Below, one piece after another: positions 1 to 7,245 of a DNA stretch of 9,466 nucleotides. Where the stretch lies: NCBI GenBank assembly GCA_007124475.1, contig SLFB01000014.1:1-9466 (forward strand), written 5' to 3'. Origin of the DNA: Vibrio sp. Its GTDB lineage: Bacteria > Pseudomonadota > Gammaproteobacteria > Enterobacterales > Vibrionaceae. How positions within the stretch are numbered: the stretch's first letter is position 1; the number at the start of each line of letters is the position of its first letter. Both the position numbers and the translations under genes were made by a program. Below the pieces are notes generated by a model. It ran no database searches. It was not told the origin of the DNA and saw nothing but the letters and a program-made list of their open reading frames with translations.

Positions 1-1230
1 ATGGGCGGACTCGCTTTACTACGTAATATCAAACAGCATTGGCCCAATATCCCCGTATTACTAATGACCGCTTATGCCAATATTGAAGATGCGGTTGCCG
101 CGATGAAAGAAGGTGCCATTGATTATATGGCGAAGCCTTTCGCTCCTGAAGTATTATTAAACATGGTTAGTCGCTACGCACCTGTTCGTGCTGATGACTA
201 TGGCGATGCTGTTGTTGCTGATGAAAAAAGTCTAAAGTTATTAAACCTAGCTGAAAAAGTAGCCAAAACCGATGCTAATGTGCTGGTGTTGGGGCCAAGT
301 GGTTCAGGTAAAGAAGTGATGTCACGTTATATTCACAACGCTTCGCCACGTAAAGAGGGTCCCTTTATTGCGATTAATTGTGCAGCGATTCCTGATAATA
401 TGCTCGAGGCGACCTTATTTGGTTATGAGAAAGGTGCTTTTACTGGCGCAGTGCAAGCTTGCCCTGGTAAGTTTGAACAAGCACAGGGCGGAACGATTTT
501 ATTAGATGAAATCAGTGAAATGGATCTTAGCTTGCAGGCTAAATTACTGCGGGTGTTACAAGAACGAGAAGTTGAGCGTTTAGGAAGCCGTAAAAGTATT
601 CAGCTTGATGTTCGCGTTTTAGCAACCAGTAACCGTGATTTAAAATCTTATGTAACAGAAAACAAATTTCGTGAAGATTTGTATTATCGATTAAATGTTT
701 TTCCAATCACTTGGCCTGCATTATGTGAACGTAAAGGTGATATTGCGCCGCTAGCGACTTATCTCGTCGGGCGGCATTGCCAAAAACTCGGCTTGCCAGT
801 CCCTGAGGTGTCAAGTCAGGCGATGAATAAGCTTTTCCATTATCCTTGGCCGGGAAACGTGCGTGAGTTAGATAATGTTATTCAGAGAGCGTTAATTTTA
901 AGTGATCAGAAAGACATTCAAGCCGAACATATTCTATTGGAAGGTTTTGATTGGCATGATGCTTCTAGCTTACAAGAGAAAGTTGAGCAACAAACAATGA
1001 CTCATAGTGAAGATAATATTTCTGAAGCAAAATTAATGAACTCAGAAGATTATGTTTCATCAGGCTTGGGTGATGAATTACGCGATCAAGAATTTGCCAT
1101 TATTATGGAAACCTTGGTTGAATGTCAGGGGCGTCGTAAGGAAATGGCTCAAAAATTAGGCATTAGCCCAAGAACTTTACGCTATAAATTAGCTAAAATG
1201 CGCGATGCTGGGATCGATATTCCTGGTTAA
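1..1230 (+). CDS. flrC: Flagellar sigma54-dependent response regulator FlrC (FleR family), 5'-truncated by window edge
   Basis: NtrC-type activator that, when phosphorylated by its partner kinase (FlrB in Vibrio), remodels sigma54 RNA polymerase at flagellar promoters. The frame is open at base 1, and the first visible Met lies inside the receiver domain, just after where the phospho-accepting Asp should be. About 55-60 residues are therefore missing to the left. Visible residue positions: receiver end with switch Thr23 and Lys45 (AKPF); AAA+ domain with Walker A GPSGSGKE (98-105), sigma54-contacting GAFTGA loop (145-150), Walker B ILLDE (166-170), arginine region FREDLYYRL (223-231) and sensor II WPGNVREL (283-290). 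A variable acidic linker (~315-358) precedes a Fis-type helix-turn-helix (~378-400, core GISPRTLRYKL). Walker A has Pro and Ser where most family members read GESGTGKE. The position directly before fliE supports FlrC over other NtrC relatives. The family is certain; the symbol follows the Vibrio name (fleR in Pseudomonas). Confidence 0.95.
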   Translation: MGGLALLRNIKQHWPNIPVLLMTAYANIEDAVAAMKEGAIDYMAKPFAPEVLLNMVSRYAPVRADDYGDAVVADEKSLKLLNLAEKVAKTDANVLVLGPSGSGKEVMSRYIHNASPRKEGPFIAINCAAIPDNMLEATLFGYEKGAFTGAVQACPGKFEQAQGGTILLDEISEMDLSLQAKLLRVLQEREVERLGSRKSIQLDVRVLATSNRDLKSYVTENKFREDLYYRLNVFPITWPALCERKGDIAPLATYLVGRHCQKLGLPVPEVSSQAMNKLFHYPWPGNVRELDNVIQRALILSDQKDIQAEHILLEGFDWHDASSLQEKVEQQTMTHSEDNISEAKLMNSEDYVSSGLGDELRDQEFAIIMETLVECQGRRKEMAQKLGISPRTLRYKLAKMRDAGIDIPG

Positions 1231-1245
1231 ACACGAGATATGACG

Positions 1246-1261
1246 TGGCATATTAATTGCT
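1246..1261 (+). promoter_or_regulatory. Sigma54 (RpoN) promoter for the fliE operon
   Basis: The 16 bases TGGCATATTAATTGCT match the RpoN consensus TGGCAYRNNNNTTGCW at every defined position. The -24 GG is at 1247-1248 and the -12 GC at 1259-1260, with exactly 10 bases between them. Transcription should start near 1272, leaving a leader of about 40 nt before the fliE ATG. The site lies in the 81-nt flrC-fliE gap on the same strand as fliE. Sigma54 control of fliE-type operons is established in Vibrio (FlrA) and Pseudomonas (FleQ). Which activator acts here, FlrA or FlrC, cannot be read from the window. Confidence 0.9.
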
Positions 1262-1302
1262 TTTTTACTCAATAAGTAACAGTAGTCAAAAGATTGGCAT
1301 TT

Positions 1303-1309
1303 GAGGTGG
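1303..1309 (+). promoter_or_regulatory. Ribosome binding site deciding the fliE start
   Basis: GAGGTGG lies 5 nt (counted from GAGG) before the ATG at 1312. The frame can be extended upstream to a TTG at 1294, but that codon would put this purine-rich site inside the gene and has no comparable site of its own. The ATG at 1312 is therefore the start. Confidence 0.8.
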
Positions 1310-1311
1310 TT

Positions 1312-1623
1312 ATGAAGTTAGACGGCTTACACAATGAAATGCAAACAATGATGGTTGAAGCCAAAAATCGCCGTCCTGCTGCTACAGGTCAAAAAGTTGG
1401 CGCTGAGTTTGGGCAAATGCTTCAACAAGCCATCAATACGGTCAACGGGCTGCAACAGACTTCCAGCGATCTACAAACACGTTTTGATCGTGGTGATGAT
1501 GGGGTGTCTTTAGCGGATGTAATGATTGCTCGTAACAAATCGAGCGTGGCATTTGATGCAACGATTCAGGTACGCAATAAGTTAGTGGATGCGTATAAAG
1601 AGTTGATGAATATGCCAGTGTAA
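1312..1623 (+). CDS. fliE: Flagellar hook-basal body protein FliE
   Basis: Small exported protein that joins the MS ring to the proximal rod and is needed for the export gate to engage. From ATG 1312 it is 103 residues, the usual FliE length. The C-terminal third carries the family signature: SVAFDATIQVRNKLVDAY followed by KELMNMPV at the very end, which packs like other rod proteins. The N-terminal half is polar and variable (LDGLHNEMQ...), with no signal peptide, as expected for a substrate of the flagellar type III apparatus. It is the first gene after the sigma54 promoter at 1246-1261. The fliF start follows 15 nt after its stop. Confidence 0.95.
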   Translation: MKLDGLHNEMQTMMVEAKNRRPAATGQKVGAEFGQMLQQAINTVNGLQQTSSDLQTRFDRGDDGVSLADVMIARNKSSVAFDATIQVRNKLVDAYKELMNMPV

Positions 1624-1627
1624 CCAT

Positions 1628-1631
1628 AGGA
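1628..1631 (+). promoter_or_regulatory. Ribosome binding site for fliF (GTG start)
   Basis: AGGA sits 7 nt before the GTG at 1639 in the 15-nt fliE-fliF gap. It supports the non-ATG start over the next in-frame ATG at 1711, which would remove 24 residues and has no clear site. Confidence 0.65.
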
Positions 1632-1638
1632 CATAGCT

Positions 1639-3384
1639 GTGGCTGAAGAAAAACAAACCACTGACCTCGCTATTGCCGGCTCTGGCGGAGAGCAAGCGCT
1701 TTCGACCAATATGGCGATAGACGAAGGACTACAGAATCCAGATTTAGACGAAAAAAGCACATCTAAATTTGATTTTGCTATGGGCGATCTTGATCTTATT
1801 CGACAAATCGTACTGGTATTATCAATTTCTATTTGCGTGTCTTTAATTGTGATGTTGTTTTTCTGGGTCAAAGAGCCAGAAATGCGGCCTTTAGGTGCTT
1901 TTGATACAGAAGAGTTGATACCAGTATTAGATTATTTAGATCAACAGAAACAGAATTATCGACTAGATGGCAATACTATTTTAGTCCCTAGCAAAGACTT
2001 TAATAGTATTCGGCTTAATATGGTACGCTCTGGCTTACATCAAACACGTAATCAAGGTGATGAGATCTTATTGCAGGACATGGGGTTTGGTGTCTCACAG
2101 CGTTTGGAGCAAGAACGCTTAAAGTTAAGTCGTGAGCGTCAATTAGCCAAAGCCATAGAAGAAATGCGCCAAGTTAACCGGGCTAGAGTTTTGCTAGCTT
2201 TACCCCAGCAAAGTGTTTTTGTTCGTCATAATCAAGAAGCCTCAGCCTCGGTATCACTAACTTTACGTACTGGTATGAACCTCAAACAAGAAGAGGTCGA
2301 TTCGATTGTTGATATGGTTGCTAGTGCAGTACCAGGTATGCGTCCGACACGTGTTACGGTGACCGACCAACACGGGCGCTTACTCAGTTCTGGTTCACAA
2401 GATCCGATAGCGACCGCTCGCCGCAAAGAGCAGGAGCTTGAACGTCGCCAAGAAGAAAATCTGCGTAATAAAATCGATTCAGTGTTAATTCCGATCCTTG
2501 GGTTAGGGAATTATACTGCGCAAGTTGACATTGAGTTAGATTTTAGCGCAGTGGAGCAAACTCGGAAACGATTTGATCCTAATACGCCTGCAACGCGCAG
2601 TGAATATACGCTAGAAGATTATAACAATGGCAATATTGTGGCTGGGATTCCAGGGGCTTTAAGTAACCAGCCTCCCGCTGATGCCTCAATTCCGCAAGAT
2701 GTCGCACAGATGAAAGACGGTTCATTATTAGGTCGCGGCTCAGTACACCGTGAAGCGACTCGCAATTTTGAATTAGACACGACGATAAGCCATGAACGTA
2801 GACAAACGGGAGTGATTAATCGACAGACCGTAGCGGTTGCAATCAAAAATCGCGCAGTGACAGATCCGGCAACAGGAGAAGTGACTTATGTACCGCTGAA
2901 TGATAATGAACTGAATACAATTCGCTCTATTTTGATTGGTACAGTAGGCTTTAATGAAGCGCGTGGAGACTTACTTAAAGTCCTTAGTGTCGAATTTGCT
3001 AAACCTGAGCTTGATCCTCTTGTCGATATACCCATTTGGGAAAATCCACACTTTAATGATTGGGTACGTTGGTTAGCCAGTGCGTTAGTGATTATTGTCA
3101 TTGTTTTAGTCCTGGTTCGTCCGGCGATGAAAAAACTGCTCAACCCTGCGGTTGATGATGATGAACAACTTTACGGTCCTGATGGCTTACCGATTGGCGC
3201 AGATGGTGAAACCAGCTTGATTGGTAGTGATATTGAAGGGGGAGACTTATTTGAATTTGGGTCAGGAATTGATTTGCCGAATCTACATAAGGATGAGGAT
3301 GTACTAAAAGCTGTACGTGCTCTTGTGGCTAATGAACCTGAGCTAGCGGCTCAAGTTGTCAAGAATTGGATGCAAAATGCCTGA
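1639..3384 (+). CDS. fliF: Flagellar MS-ring protein FliF
   Basis: Inner-membrane protein that oligomerises into the MS ring, the first-built platform of the basal body. It houses the export gate and anchors FliG. At 581 residues from a GTG start it is typical or slightly long for the family. Order: a cytoplasmic N-terminal tail of about 50 polar residues; transmembrane helix 1 (~54-76); ring-building motif domains in the periplasm, with family stretches such as ENLRNKIDSVLIPILGLGNY (273-292) and GIPGALSNQPP (336-346, in the loop region); ring-building motif 3 up to ~455 (TIRSILIGTVGFNEARGD, 427-444); transmembrane helix 2 (~475-494); and an acidic cytoplasmic tail ending in the FliG-binding segment (~550-581, DVLKAVRALVANEPELAAQV). 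Its stop overlaps the fliG start by 8 nt, suggesting coupled translation of two proteins that assemble together. In Vibrio the long N-terminal tail is linked to FlhF-dependent polar placement; a role here is inference. Confidence 0.97.
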   Translation: MAEEKQTTDLAIAGSGGEQALSTNMAIDEGLQNPDLDEKSTSKFDFAMGDLDLIRQIVLVLSISICVSLIVMLFFWVKEPEMRPLGAFDTEELIPVLDYLDQQKQNYRLDGNTILVPSKDFNSIRLNMVRSGLHQTRNQGDEILLQDMGFGVSQRLEQERLKLSRERQLAKAIEEMRQVNRARVLLALPQQSVFVRHNQEASASVSLTLRTGMNLKQEEVDSIVDMVASAVPGMRPTRVTVTDQHGRLLSSGSQDPIATARRKEQELERRQEENLRNKIDSVLIPILGLGNYTAQVDIELDFSAVEQTRKRFDPNTPATRSEYTLEDYNNGNIVAGIPGALSNQPPADASIPQDVAQMKDGSLLGRGSVHREATRNFELDTTISHERRQTGVINRQTVAVAIKNRAVTDPATGEVTYVPLNDNELNTIRSILIGTVGFNEARGDLLKVLSVEFAKPELDPLVDIPIWENPHFNDWVRWLASALVIIVIVLVLVRPAMKKLLNPAVDDDEQLYGPDGLPIGADGETSLIGSDIEGGDLFEFGSGIDLPNLHKDEDVLKAVRALVANEPELAAQVVKNWMQNA

Positions 3385-4417
3385 TGATGAAATGAACCCT
3401 GGAGAAGGGGAAGGAATTGACATCTCGACTATTCCTGGTGAAGAGAGAGCGGCTATTTTACTTTTGAGTCTCAATGAAGATGATGCCGCTGGTATTATCC
3501 GTCATTTAGAACCTAAGCAAGTGCAACGTGTTGGCAGTGCGATGGCTAAGGCGAAAGATCTTAGTCAAGATAAGGTAAGTGTCGTTCATCGTGCTTTTTT
3601 AGAAGATATTCAGAAATACACCAACATAGGTATGGGTAGCGAAGACTTTATGCGCAATGCCTTAATTGCAGCATTAGGTGAAGATAAAGCGAATAATCTT
3701 GTCGATCAAATACTATTGGGAACAGGATCAAAAGGATTAGACTCCTTGAAATGGATGGATCCAAGACAAGTGGCAACCATCATTGTTAATGAGCATCCAC
3801 AAATTCAAACTATTGTTTTATCTTATTTAGAACCGGATCAATCAGCGGAGATTCTGGCGCAATTTTCCGAGCGAGACCGACTGGATTTATTGATGCGTAT
3901 TGCTAATCTCGAAGAAGTTCAGCCATCTGCATTAGCGGAGTTGAATGAAATTATGGAGAAGCAGTTCGCAGGTCAAGCAGGTGCGCAAGCCGCGAAAATT
4001 GGTGGCTTAAAAGCGGCTGCGGATATTATGAACTATCTCGATAACAGTATCGAAAGTATCGCGATGGAGCAAATGCGTGAGCAGGATGAAGACTTAGCAA
4101 CCCAAATAGAAGATTTGATGTTTGTGTTTGAAAACTTAGTCGAAGTTGATGATCAAGGCATTCAAAAGTTACTTCGCGATGTGCCGCAAGACATACTGCA
4201 GAAAGCATTGAAAGGGGCTGATGATTCTCTACGAGAAAAAATATTTAAGAATATGTCCAAACGTGCTGCTGAACTATTGAAAGATGATTTAGAAGCGATG
4301 GCACCGATTAAAGTTTCCGATGTTGAAGCAGCTCAGAAAGAAATCCTGGCGATTGCGCGTAAGATGGCTGATAACGGTGAGCTAATGCTTTCTGGTGGCG
4401 CAGATGAATTCTTATAA
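3377..4417 (+). CDS. fliG: Flagellar motor switch / rotor protein FliG
   Basis: Rotor protein that binds the FliF tail, FliM and the stator, and so generates torque and takes part in direction switching. From ATG 3377 it has 346 residues, close to Vibrio FliG. Domains: FliF-binding N-terminal domain (~20-105); middle FliM-binding domain with the EHPQ motif (139-142) and a conserved GGLKAAADIMN stretch (209-219); C-terminal domain with MFVF (248-251) and the charged torque helix. Residues aligned by eye with E. coli torque residues are K279, R296, D303, D304 and K312; the last is Arg in E. coli (R297). Start choice: a longer TTG-initiated frame from 3356 lies inside fliF, and a second ATG at 3392 has weaker upstream sequence. 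ATG 3377 has GGA 6 nt upstream and overlaps the fliF stop (3382-3384). The start is moderately certain; the identity is certain. Confidence 0.97.
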   Translation: MPDDEMNPGEGEGIDISTIPGEERAAILLLSLNEDDAAGIIRHLEPKQVQRVGSAMAKAKDLSQDKVSVVHRAFLEDIQKYTNIGMGSEDFMRNALIAALGEDKANNLVDQILLGTGSKGLDSLKWMDPRQVATIIVNEHPQIQTIVLSYLEPDQSAEILAQFSERDRLDLLMRIANLEEVQPSALAELNEIMEKQFAGQAGAQAAKIGGLKAAADIMNYLDNSIESIAMEQMREQDEDLATQIEDLMFVFENLVEVDDQGIQKLLRDVPQDILQKALKGADDSLREKIFKNMSKRAAELLKDDLEAMAPIKVSDVEAAQKEILAIARKMADNGELMLSGGADEFL

Positions 4418-4427
4418 GGCACTTTAT

Positions 4428-4493
4428 ATGAAAATGAAAGTAGATGATTTTTCTGTTGCTGGGCTGGTTATATTGGATGAACGCAAGATATGA
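4428..4493 (+). CDS. Possible 21-residue small ORF between fliG and fliH
   Basis: The 114-nt fliG-fliH gap is the only loose joint inside the fliE-fliJ unit. It contains an ATG-started frame of 21 codons plus TGA (MKMKVDDFSVAGLVILDERK then I). AAGG at 4416-4419, overlapping the fliG stop, lies 8 nt upstream and could serve as a ribosome binding site. I do not recognise the peptide; it has a short hydrophobic centre flanked by charged residues. A frame this short arises easily by chance, so it may be plain spacer. No promoter or terminator is convincing in the gap. Confidence 0.15.
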   Translation: MKMKVDDFSVAGLVILDERKI

Positions 4494-4521
4494 TATTTCG
4501 GTGATTTTCCTTTTCTTAACT

Positions 4522-4525
4522 AGGG
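4522..4525 (+). promoter_or_regulatory. Ribosome binding site choosing between two adjacent fliH ATGs
   Basis: AGGG lies 3 nt before an ATG at 4529 and 6 nt before the next ATG at 4532. The second gives the better spacing and the usual short N-terminus (MAEQRKRGFIR), so 4532 is preferred; the difference is one Met. Confidence 0.5.
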
Positions 4526-4531
4526 CATATG

Positions 4532-5332
4532 ATGGCAGAACAAAGAAAGCGAGGATTCATTCGCCTCGGTGATGATCAAAATATCGAAGCCGCCAAAAAA
4601 TGGGGTCTACCTGACTATGGTGCAGAGCAAAATAAAAAAGCCAAAGCGACGGCGCTAAATTATGACCCCGCATGGATGCCAAGCTTTGATGAGCCCGAGC
4701 CGGAAGTTCCTCAAGCTCTAACCGAAGAAGAAATTGAATTACTTAAGCGTGCTGCATATCAAGAAGGCCTTGAACAAGGCAAAGCAGAAGGCTATCAACA
4801 AGGTTTTGAGTTAGGTAAGCAAGGCGGGTATGAAACCGGGCATCAAGAGGGACTGCAATCGGGTAAGAATGAAGGCCTAGAAGCAGGGCAACAAGTTATT
4901 ACTGAGCAAGTGCATAGCTTAGTTGCTATAGCCGATCAATTTTCTCAGCCTTTACAGCTTATGAATTCGCAAGTGGAAAAACAGTTAGTTGATATGGTAT
5001 TAACGTTGGTGAAACAAGTTGTTCATGTTGAGGTACAAACAAACCCACAGGTAATTTTAGATACCATCAAAGAGTCGGTCGAAGCGTTACCTATCGCGAG
5101 CCATTCGATTCATCTCAAACTTCATCCTGAAGATTATGCACTAGTCACACAAACTTATGGAGAGGTTGAACTTGAGTCACGACCATGGACTCTAAGCAGT
5201 GAGCCTGCGCTTAGTCGCGGAGATGTGTTAATTGAGGCTGGTGAATCGAGTGTTAACTATCGTATGGAAGAGCGTATACGCAGCGTTTTGCAGCGCTTTT
5301 GTGGCGCTAACCGCCATCAGGGGCAAGACTAA
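4532..5332 (+). CDS. fliH: Flagellar export ATPase regulator / peripheral stator FliH
   Basis: Cytoplasmic protein that binds FliI as a dimer, holds the ATPase in check and tethers it to the C-ring and export gate. 266 residues. The N-terminus RKRGFIRL followed by KKWGLPDY (W24) and PAWMPSF (W48) resembles the Trp-containing export-gate and C-ring binding region of the family. Residues 79-119 hold eleven glycines spaced exactly four apart (79, 83, 87 ... 119), preceded by A75: an unbroken GxxxG run characteristic of FliH helix packing. A long helical region follows (~122-185). The C-terminal FliI-binding domain contains LKLHPEDYALV (195-205) and ALSRGDVLIEAGESSVNYR (226-244), which match the E. 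coli FliH end. The TAA stop overlaps the fliI ATG by one base (TAATG), consistent with coupled production of partner subunits. Confidence 0.94.
   Translation: MAEQRKRGFIRLGDDQNIEAAKKWGLPDYGAEQNKKAKATALNYDPAWMPSFDEPEPEVPQALTEEEIELLKRAAYQEGLEQGKAEGYQQGFELGKQGGYETGHQEGLQSGKNEGLEAGQQVITEQVHSLVAIADQFSQPLQLMNSQVEKQLVDMVLTLVKQVVHVEVQTNPQVILDTIKESVEALPIASHSIHLKLHPEDYALVTQTYGEVELESRPWTLSSEPALSRGDVLIEAGESSVNYRMEERIRSVLQRFCGANRHQGQD
4766..4888 (+). repeat. Phased GxxxG repeat region within fliH
   Basis: The codons for FliH residues 79-119 encode eleven Gly at an exact four-residue period, that is ten consecutive overlapping GxxxG units. The other positions are rich in Glu, Gln, Lys and Leu. The DNA itself is not a clean tandem repeat because codons and spacer residues vary, so the period is kept by selection on the protein rather than by recent duplication. 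Confidence 0.85.
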
Positions 5333-6657
5333 TGCAATTACTGGCTGAACGACTCGCTCAATATCAAACTCAGGGGTTATCGACTCGGCCAGTTGCCTCA
5401 GGTAAGTTAGTTCGTGTAGTAGGGTTGACTTTAGAAGCGACTGGCTGCCGTGCCCCAATTGGCAGTTTGTGTAAAGTGGATACTATGTCTGGCGAAATGG
5501 AAGCCGAGGTTGTTGGTTTTTCTGGCGATAATTTATACTTAATGCCCAGTGAGCAAGTTAACGGCATTTTGCCTGGTGCCAAAGTGACGCCTTTAACGGA
5601 AGAAACCGGATTGGCTGTTGGCATGGAGTTACTGGGGCGCGTCATTGATGGTGTCGGAAACCCCTTAGACGGCTTAGGCCCTATTTATACTGAGCAACAA
5701 ACGACATTTAGTGCCCAACCGATAAACCCCTTACAACGTAAACCCATATCAGAGCCACTTGATGTCGGTATCAAAGCGATTAACGGCCTATTAACCGTTG
5801 GTAAAGGCCAGCGAATTGGTTTATTTGCCGGCTCAGGTGTTGGTAAATCAGTTACTCTGGGGATGATGACGAGAGGGACCACGGCGCAAGTTGTCGTGGT
5901 TGGCTTAATTGGTGAACGGGGACGAGAAGTCAAAGAGTTTATTGATGATATTTTGGGTATAGATGGACGCCAGCGTGCCGTAGTCGTAGCTGCGCCAGCG
6001 GATTCATCTCCTTTAATGCGTTTAAAAGGTTGTCAAACTGCGTTAGCCATTGCTGAATACTTTCGAGATCAAGGTTTAGATGTCTTATTGTTAATGGATT
6101 CTTTAACTCGTTTTGCTCAGGCACAGCGGGAAATTGCCTTGTCAGTGGGTGAGCCGCCAGCGACCAAAGGTTATCCGCCGTCAGTATTTGCCAAATTGCC
6201 AGCATTGGTGGAGCGTGCCGGTAACGGCGGACCTAACCAAGGTTCGATTACCGCTTTTTTTACTGTCTTAACGGAGGGGGATGATTTACAAGACCCTATT
6301 GCAGATGCTTCACGAGCTATTTTAGATGGCCATATAGTTTTATCTCGAGAAATGGCTGATGCTGGGCATTACCCCGCAATTGATGTTGAAAAATCGGTAA
6401 GCCGCGTTATGCCACAAATCACCACTGATGAGCATATGTTAATGTCAAGAGCTGTTCGACAAGTACTCTCAGTATGCCGTAAAAATCAAGACTTAGTTTC
6501 TATTGGTGCTTATAAGCCGGGAACCGATCAAGCAATAGATAGTGCCTTTACCTTAAAACCTAGGTTAGATCAGTATCTTCAGCAGACTATGAAAGAGACG
6601 GTACCTTATGATATGTGCATTAGTATGTTAAAAAATGTACTAAGTATGGAGTCGTAA
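5332..6657 (+). CDS. fliI: Flagellum-specific ATP synthase / export ATPase FliI
   Basis: ATPase of the flagellar type III export apparatus, related to the F1 beta subunit. It forms a hexamer below the export gate and helps load and unfold substrates. 441 residues, the normal length. Visible: N-terminal beta-barrel region (~25-95); Walker A FAGSGVGKS (165-173); GERGREV (194-200) with the likely catalytic Glu195; Walker B LLLMDSLTR (252-260); LPALVERAGNGG (289-300); DPIADASRAILDGHIVLSR (321-339); and KSVSRVMPQ (354-362), whose Arg358 aligns with the F1 alpha arginine finger. All catalytic motifs look intact. The spacing to FliH (1-nt overlap) and FliJ (4 nt downstream) shows a coupled FliH-FliI-FliJ module, which separates it from the virulence type III paralogues (SctN). 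Confidence 0.97.
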   Translation: MQLLAERLAQYQTQGLSTRPVASGKLVRVVGLTLEATGCRAPIGSLCKVDTMSGEMEAEVVGFSGDNLYLMPSEQVNGILPGAKVTPLTEETGLAVGMELLGRVIDGVGNPLDGLGPIYTEQQTTFSAQPINPLQRKPISEPLDVGIKAINGLLTVGKGQRIGLFAGSGVGKSVTLGMMTRGTTAQVVVVGLIGERGREVKEFIDDILGIDGRQRAVVVAAPADSSPLMRLKGCQTALAIAEYFRDQGLDVLLLMDSLTRFAQAQREIALSVGEPPATKGYPPSVFAKLPALVERAGNGGPNQGSITAFFTVLTEGDDLQDPIADASRAILDGHIVLSREMADAGHYPAIDVEKSVSRVMPQITTDEHMLMSRAVRQVLSVCRKNQDLVSIGAYKPGTDQAIDSAFTLKPRLDQYLQQTMKETVPYDMCISMLKNVLSMES

Positions 6658-6661
6658 GATA

Positions 6662-7132
6662 ATGGATAACGCTTTACAGTTTTTGTTAGACCAAACCCAA
6701 GAAAAAGAAAGCCAAGCCTTCATGGCCCTGAGCAAAGCTCGCAATGAGCTGGATGGTTATTATCAGCAACTAAAACAAATAGAGCAATATCGGTTGGATT
6801 ATTGTCAACAGCTTGTTGAGCGAGGTCAGGCTGGATTATCAGCAAGCCAATACGGCCATTTAAACCGCTTTTTGACCCAATTAGATGAGACTTTAGCCAA
6901 GCAGCGGGATGCGGAAGGGCACTTTAAACAGCAAGTAGAAAATAGTCAGCAGCATTGGATGCAAATACGTCAGCAGCGGCGCTCTTATGAGTGGTTGATA
7001 GATAAAAAATATCAAGAGCAGCAGCGAGAGCTAGAGCGGCAAGACCAAAAGTTAATGGACGAGTTTGCAACGCTCAACTTTAATCGTGCGCTGCTTAATG
7101 ACAAAATAGCTAAAAATAGTAAGGGGCGTTAA
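6662..7132 (+). CDS. fliJ: Flagellar export chaperone / ATPase stalk protein FliJ
   Basis: Small coiled-coil protein that sits in the centre of the FliI hexamer like F1 gamma, contacts the export gate component FlhA and recycles chaperones. 156 residues, close to the usual ~147-150. It is almost entirely predicted helix, rich in Gln, Glu, Lys and Arg (YYQQLKQIEQYR, QQRRSYEWLIDKKYQEQQRE), with the family-like C-terminal KLMDEFAT (129-136). It follows fliI after 4 nt, with GGAG 10 nt before its ATG inside the end of fliI. Family primary sequence is weakly conserved, so the call rests on length, coiled-coil character, the C-terminal motif and position. It ends the tight fliE-fliJ block. Confidence 0.92.
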   Translation: MDNALQFLLDQTQEKESQAFMALSKARNELDGYYQQLKQIEQYRLDYCQQLVERGQAGLSASQYGHLNRFLTQLDETLAKQRDAEGHFKQQVENSQQHWMQIRQQRRSYEWLIDKKYQEQQRELERQDQKLMDEFATLNFNRALLNDKIAKNSKGR

Positions 7133-7225
7133 GAGCCTGTAATTTAAATCATTAAGTAAATAACCCCTTTATACTTAAAGTTGCACTGATGTTGGTGATG
7201 CTCATCGACTTCCAATCTTATAAGT

Positions 7226-7245
7226 TTGCCCCTGCTGATGGGCAA
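7226..7245. repeat. Inverted repeat TTGCCC / GGGCAA
   Basis: A perfect 6-bp stem (7226-7231 with 7240-7245) around an 8-nt loop. No T-run follows, so it is a poor intrinsic terminator. It could be an RNA hairpin, a protein-binding site or chance. It lies about 75 nt upstream of the sigma54 -24 element, in the range where enhancer-binding proteins often bind, but this role is inference. Confidence 0.3.

Noticed and set aside
1248..1266. T-run after the flrC stop as a terminator
   Set aside because: The T6 at 1261-1266 is preceded only by a 3-bp GCA/TGC stem, and the bases belong to the sigma54 promoter.
3356..3376. TTG-initiated longer FliG
   Set aside because: It adds seven residues coded entirely within fliF. 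The ATG at 3377 gives a normal length and overlaps the fliF stop in a typical coupled arrangement.
5370..6205. Minus-strand open frames opposite fliI (and similar ones opposite fliE, fliF, fliG)
   Set aside because: They lie fully inside strongly conserved + strand genes, have no homology I recognise and are expected antisense shadows.
7121..7169. AAGGGG/CCCCTT pairing as a terminator after fliJ
   Set aside because: Only 6 bp of stem with a 37-nt loop and no proper T-run; not a credible intrinsic terminator.
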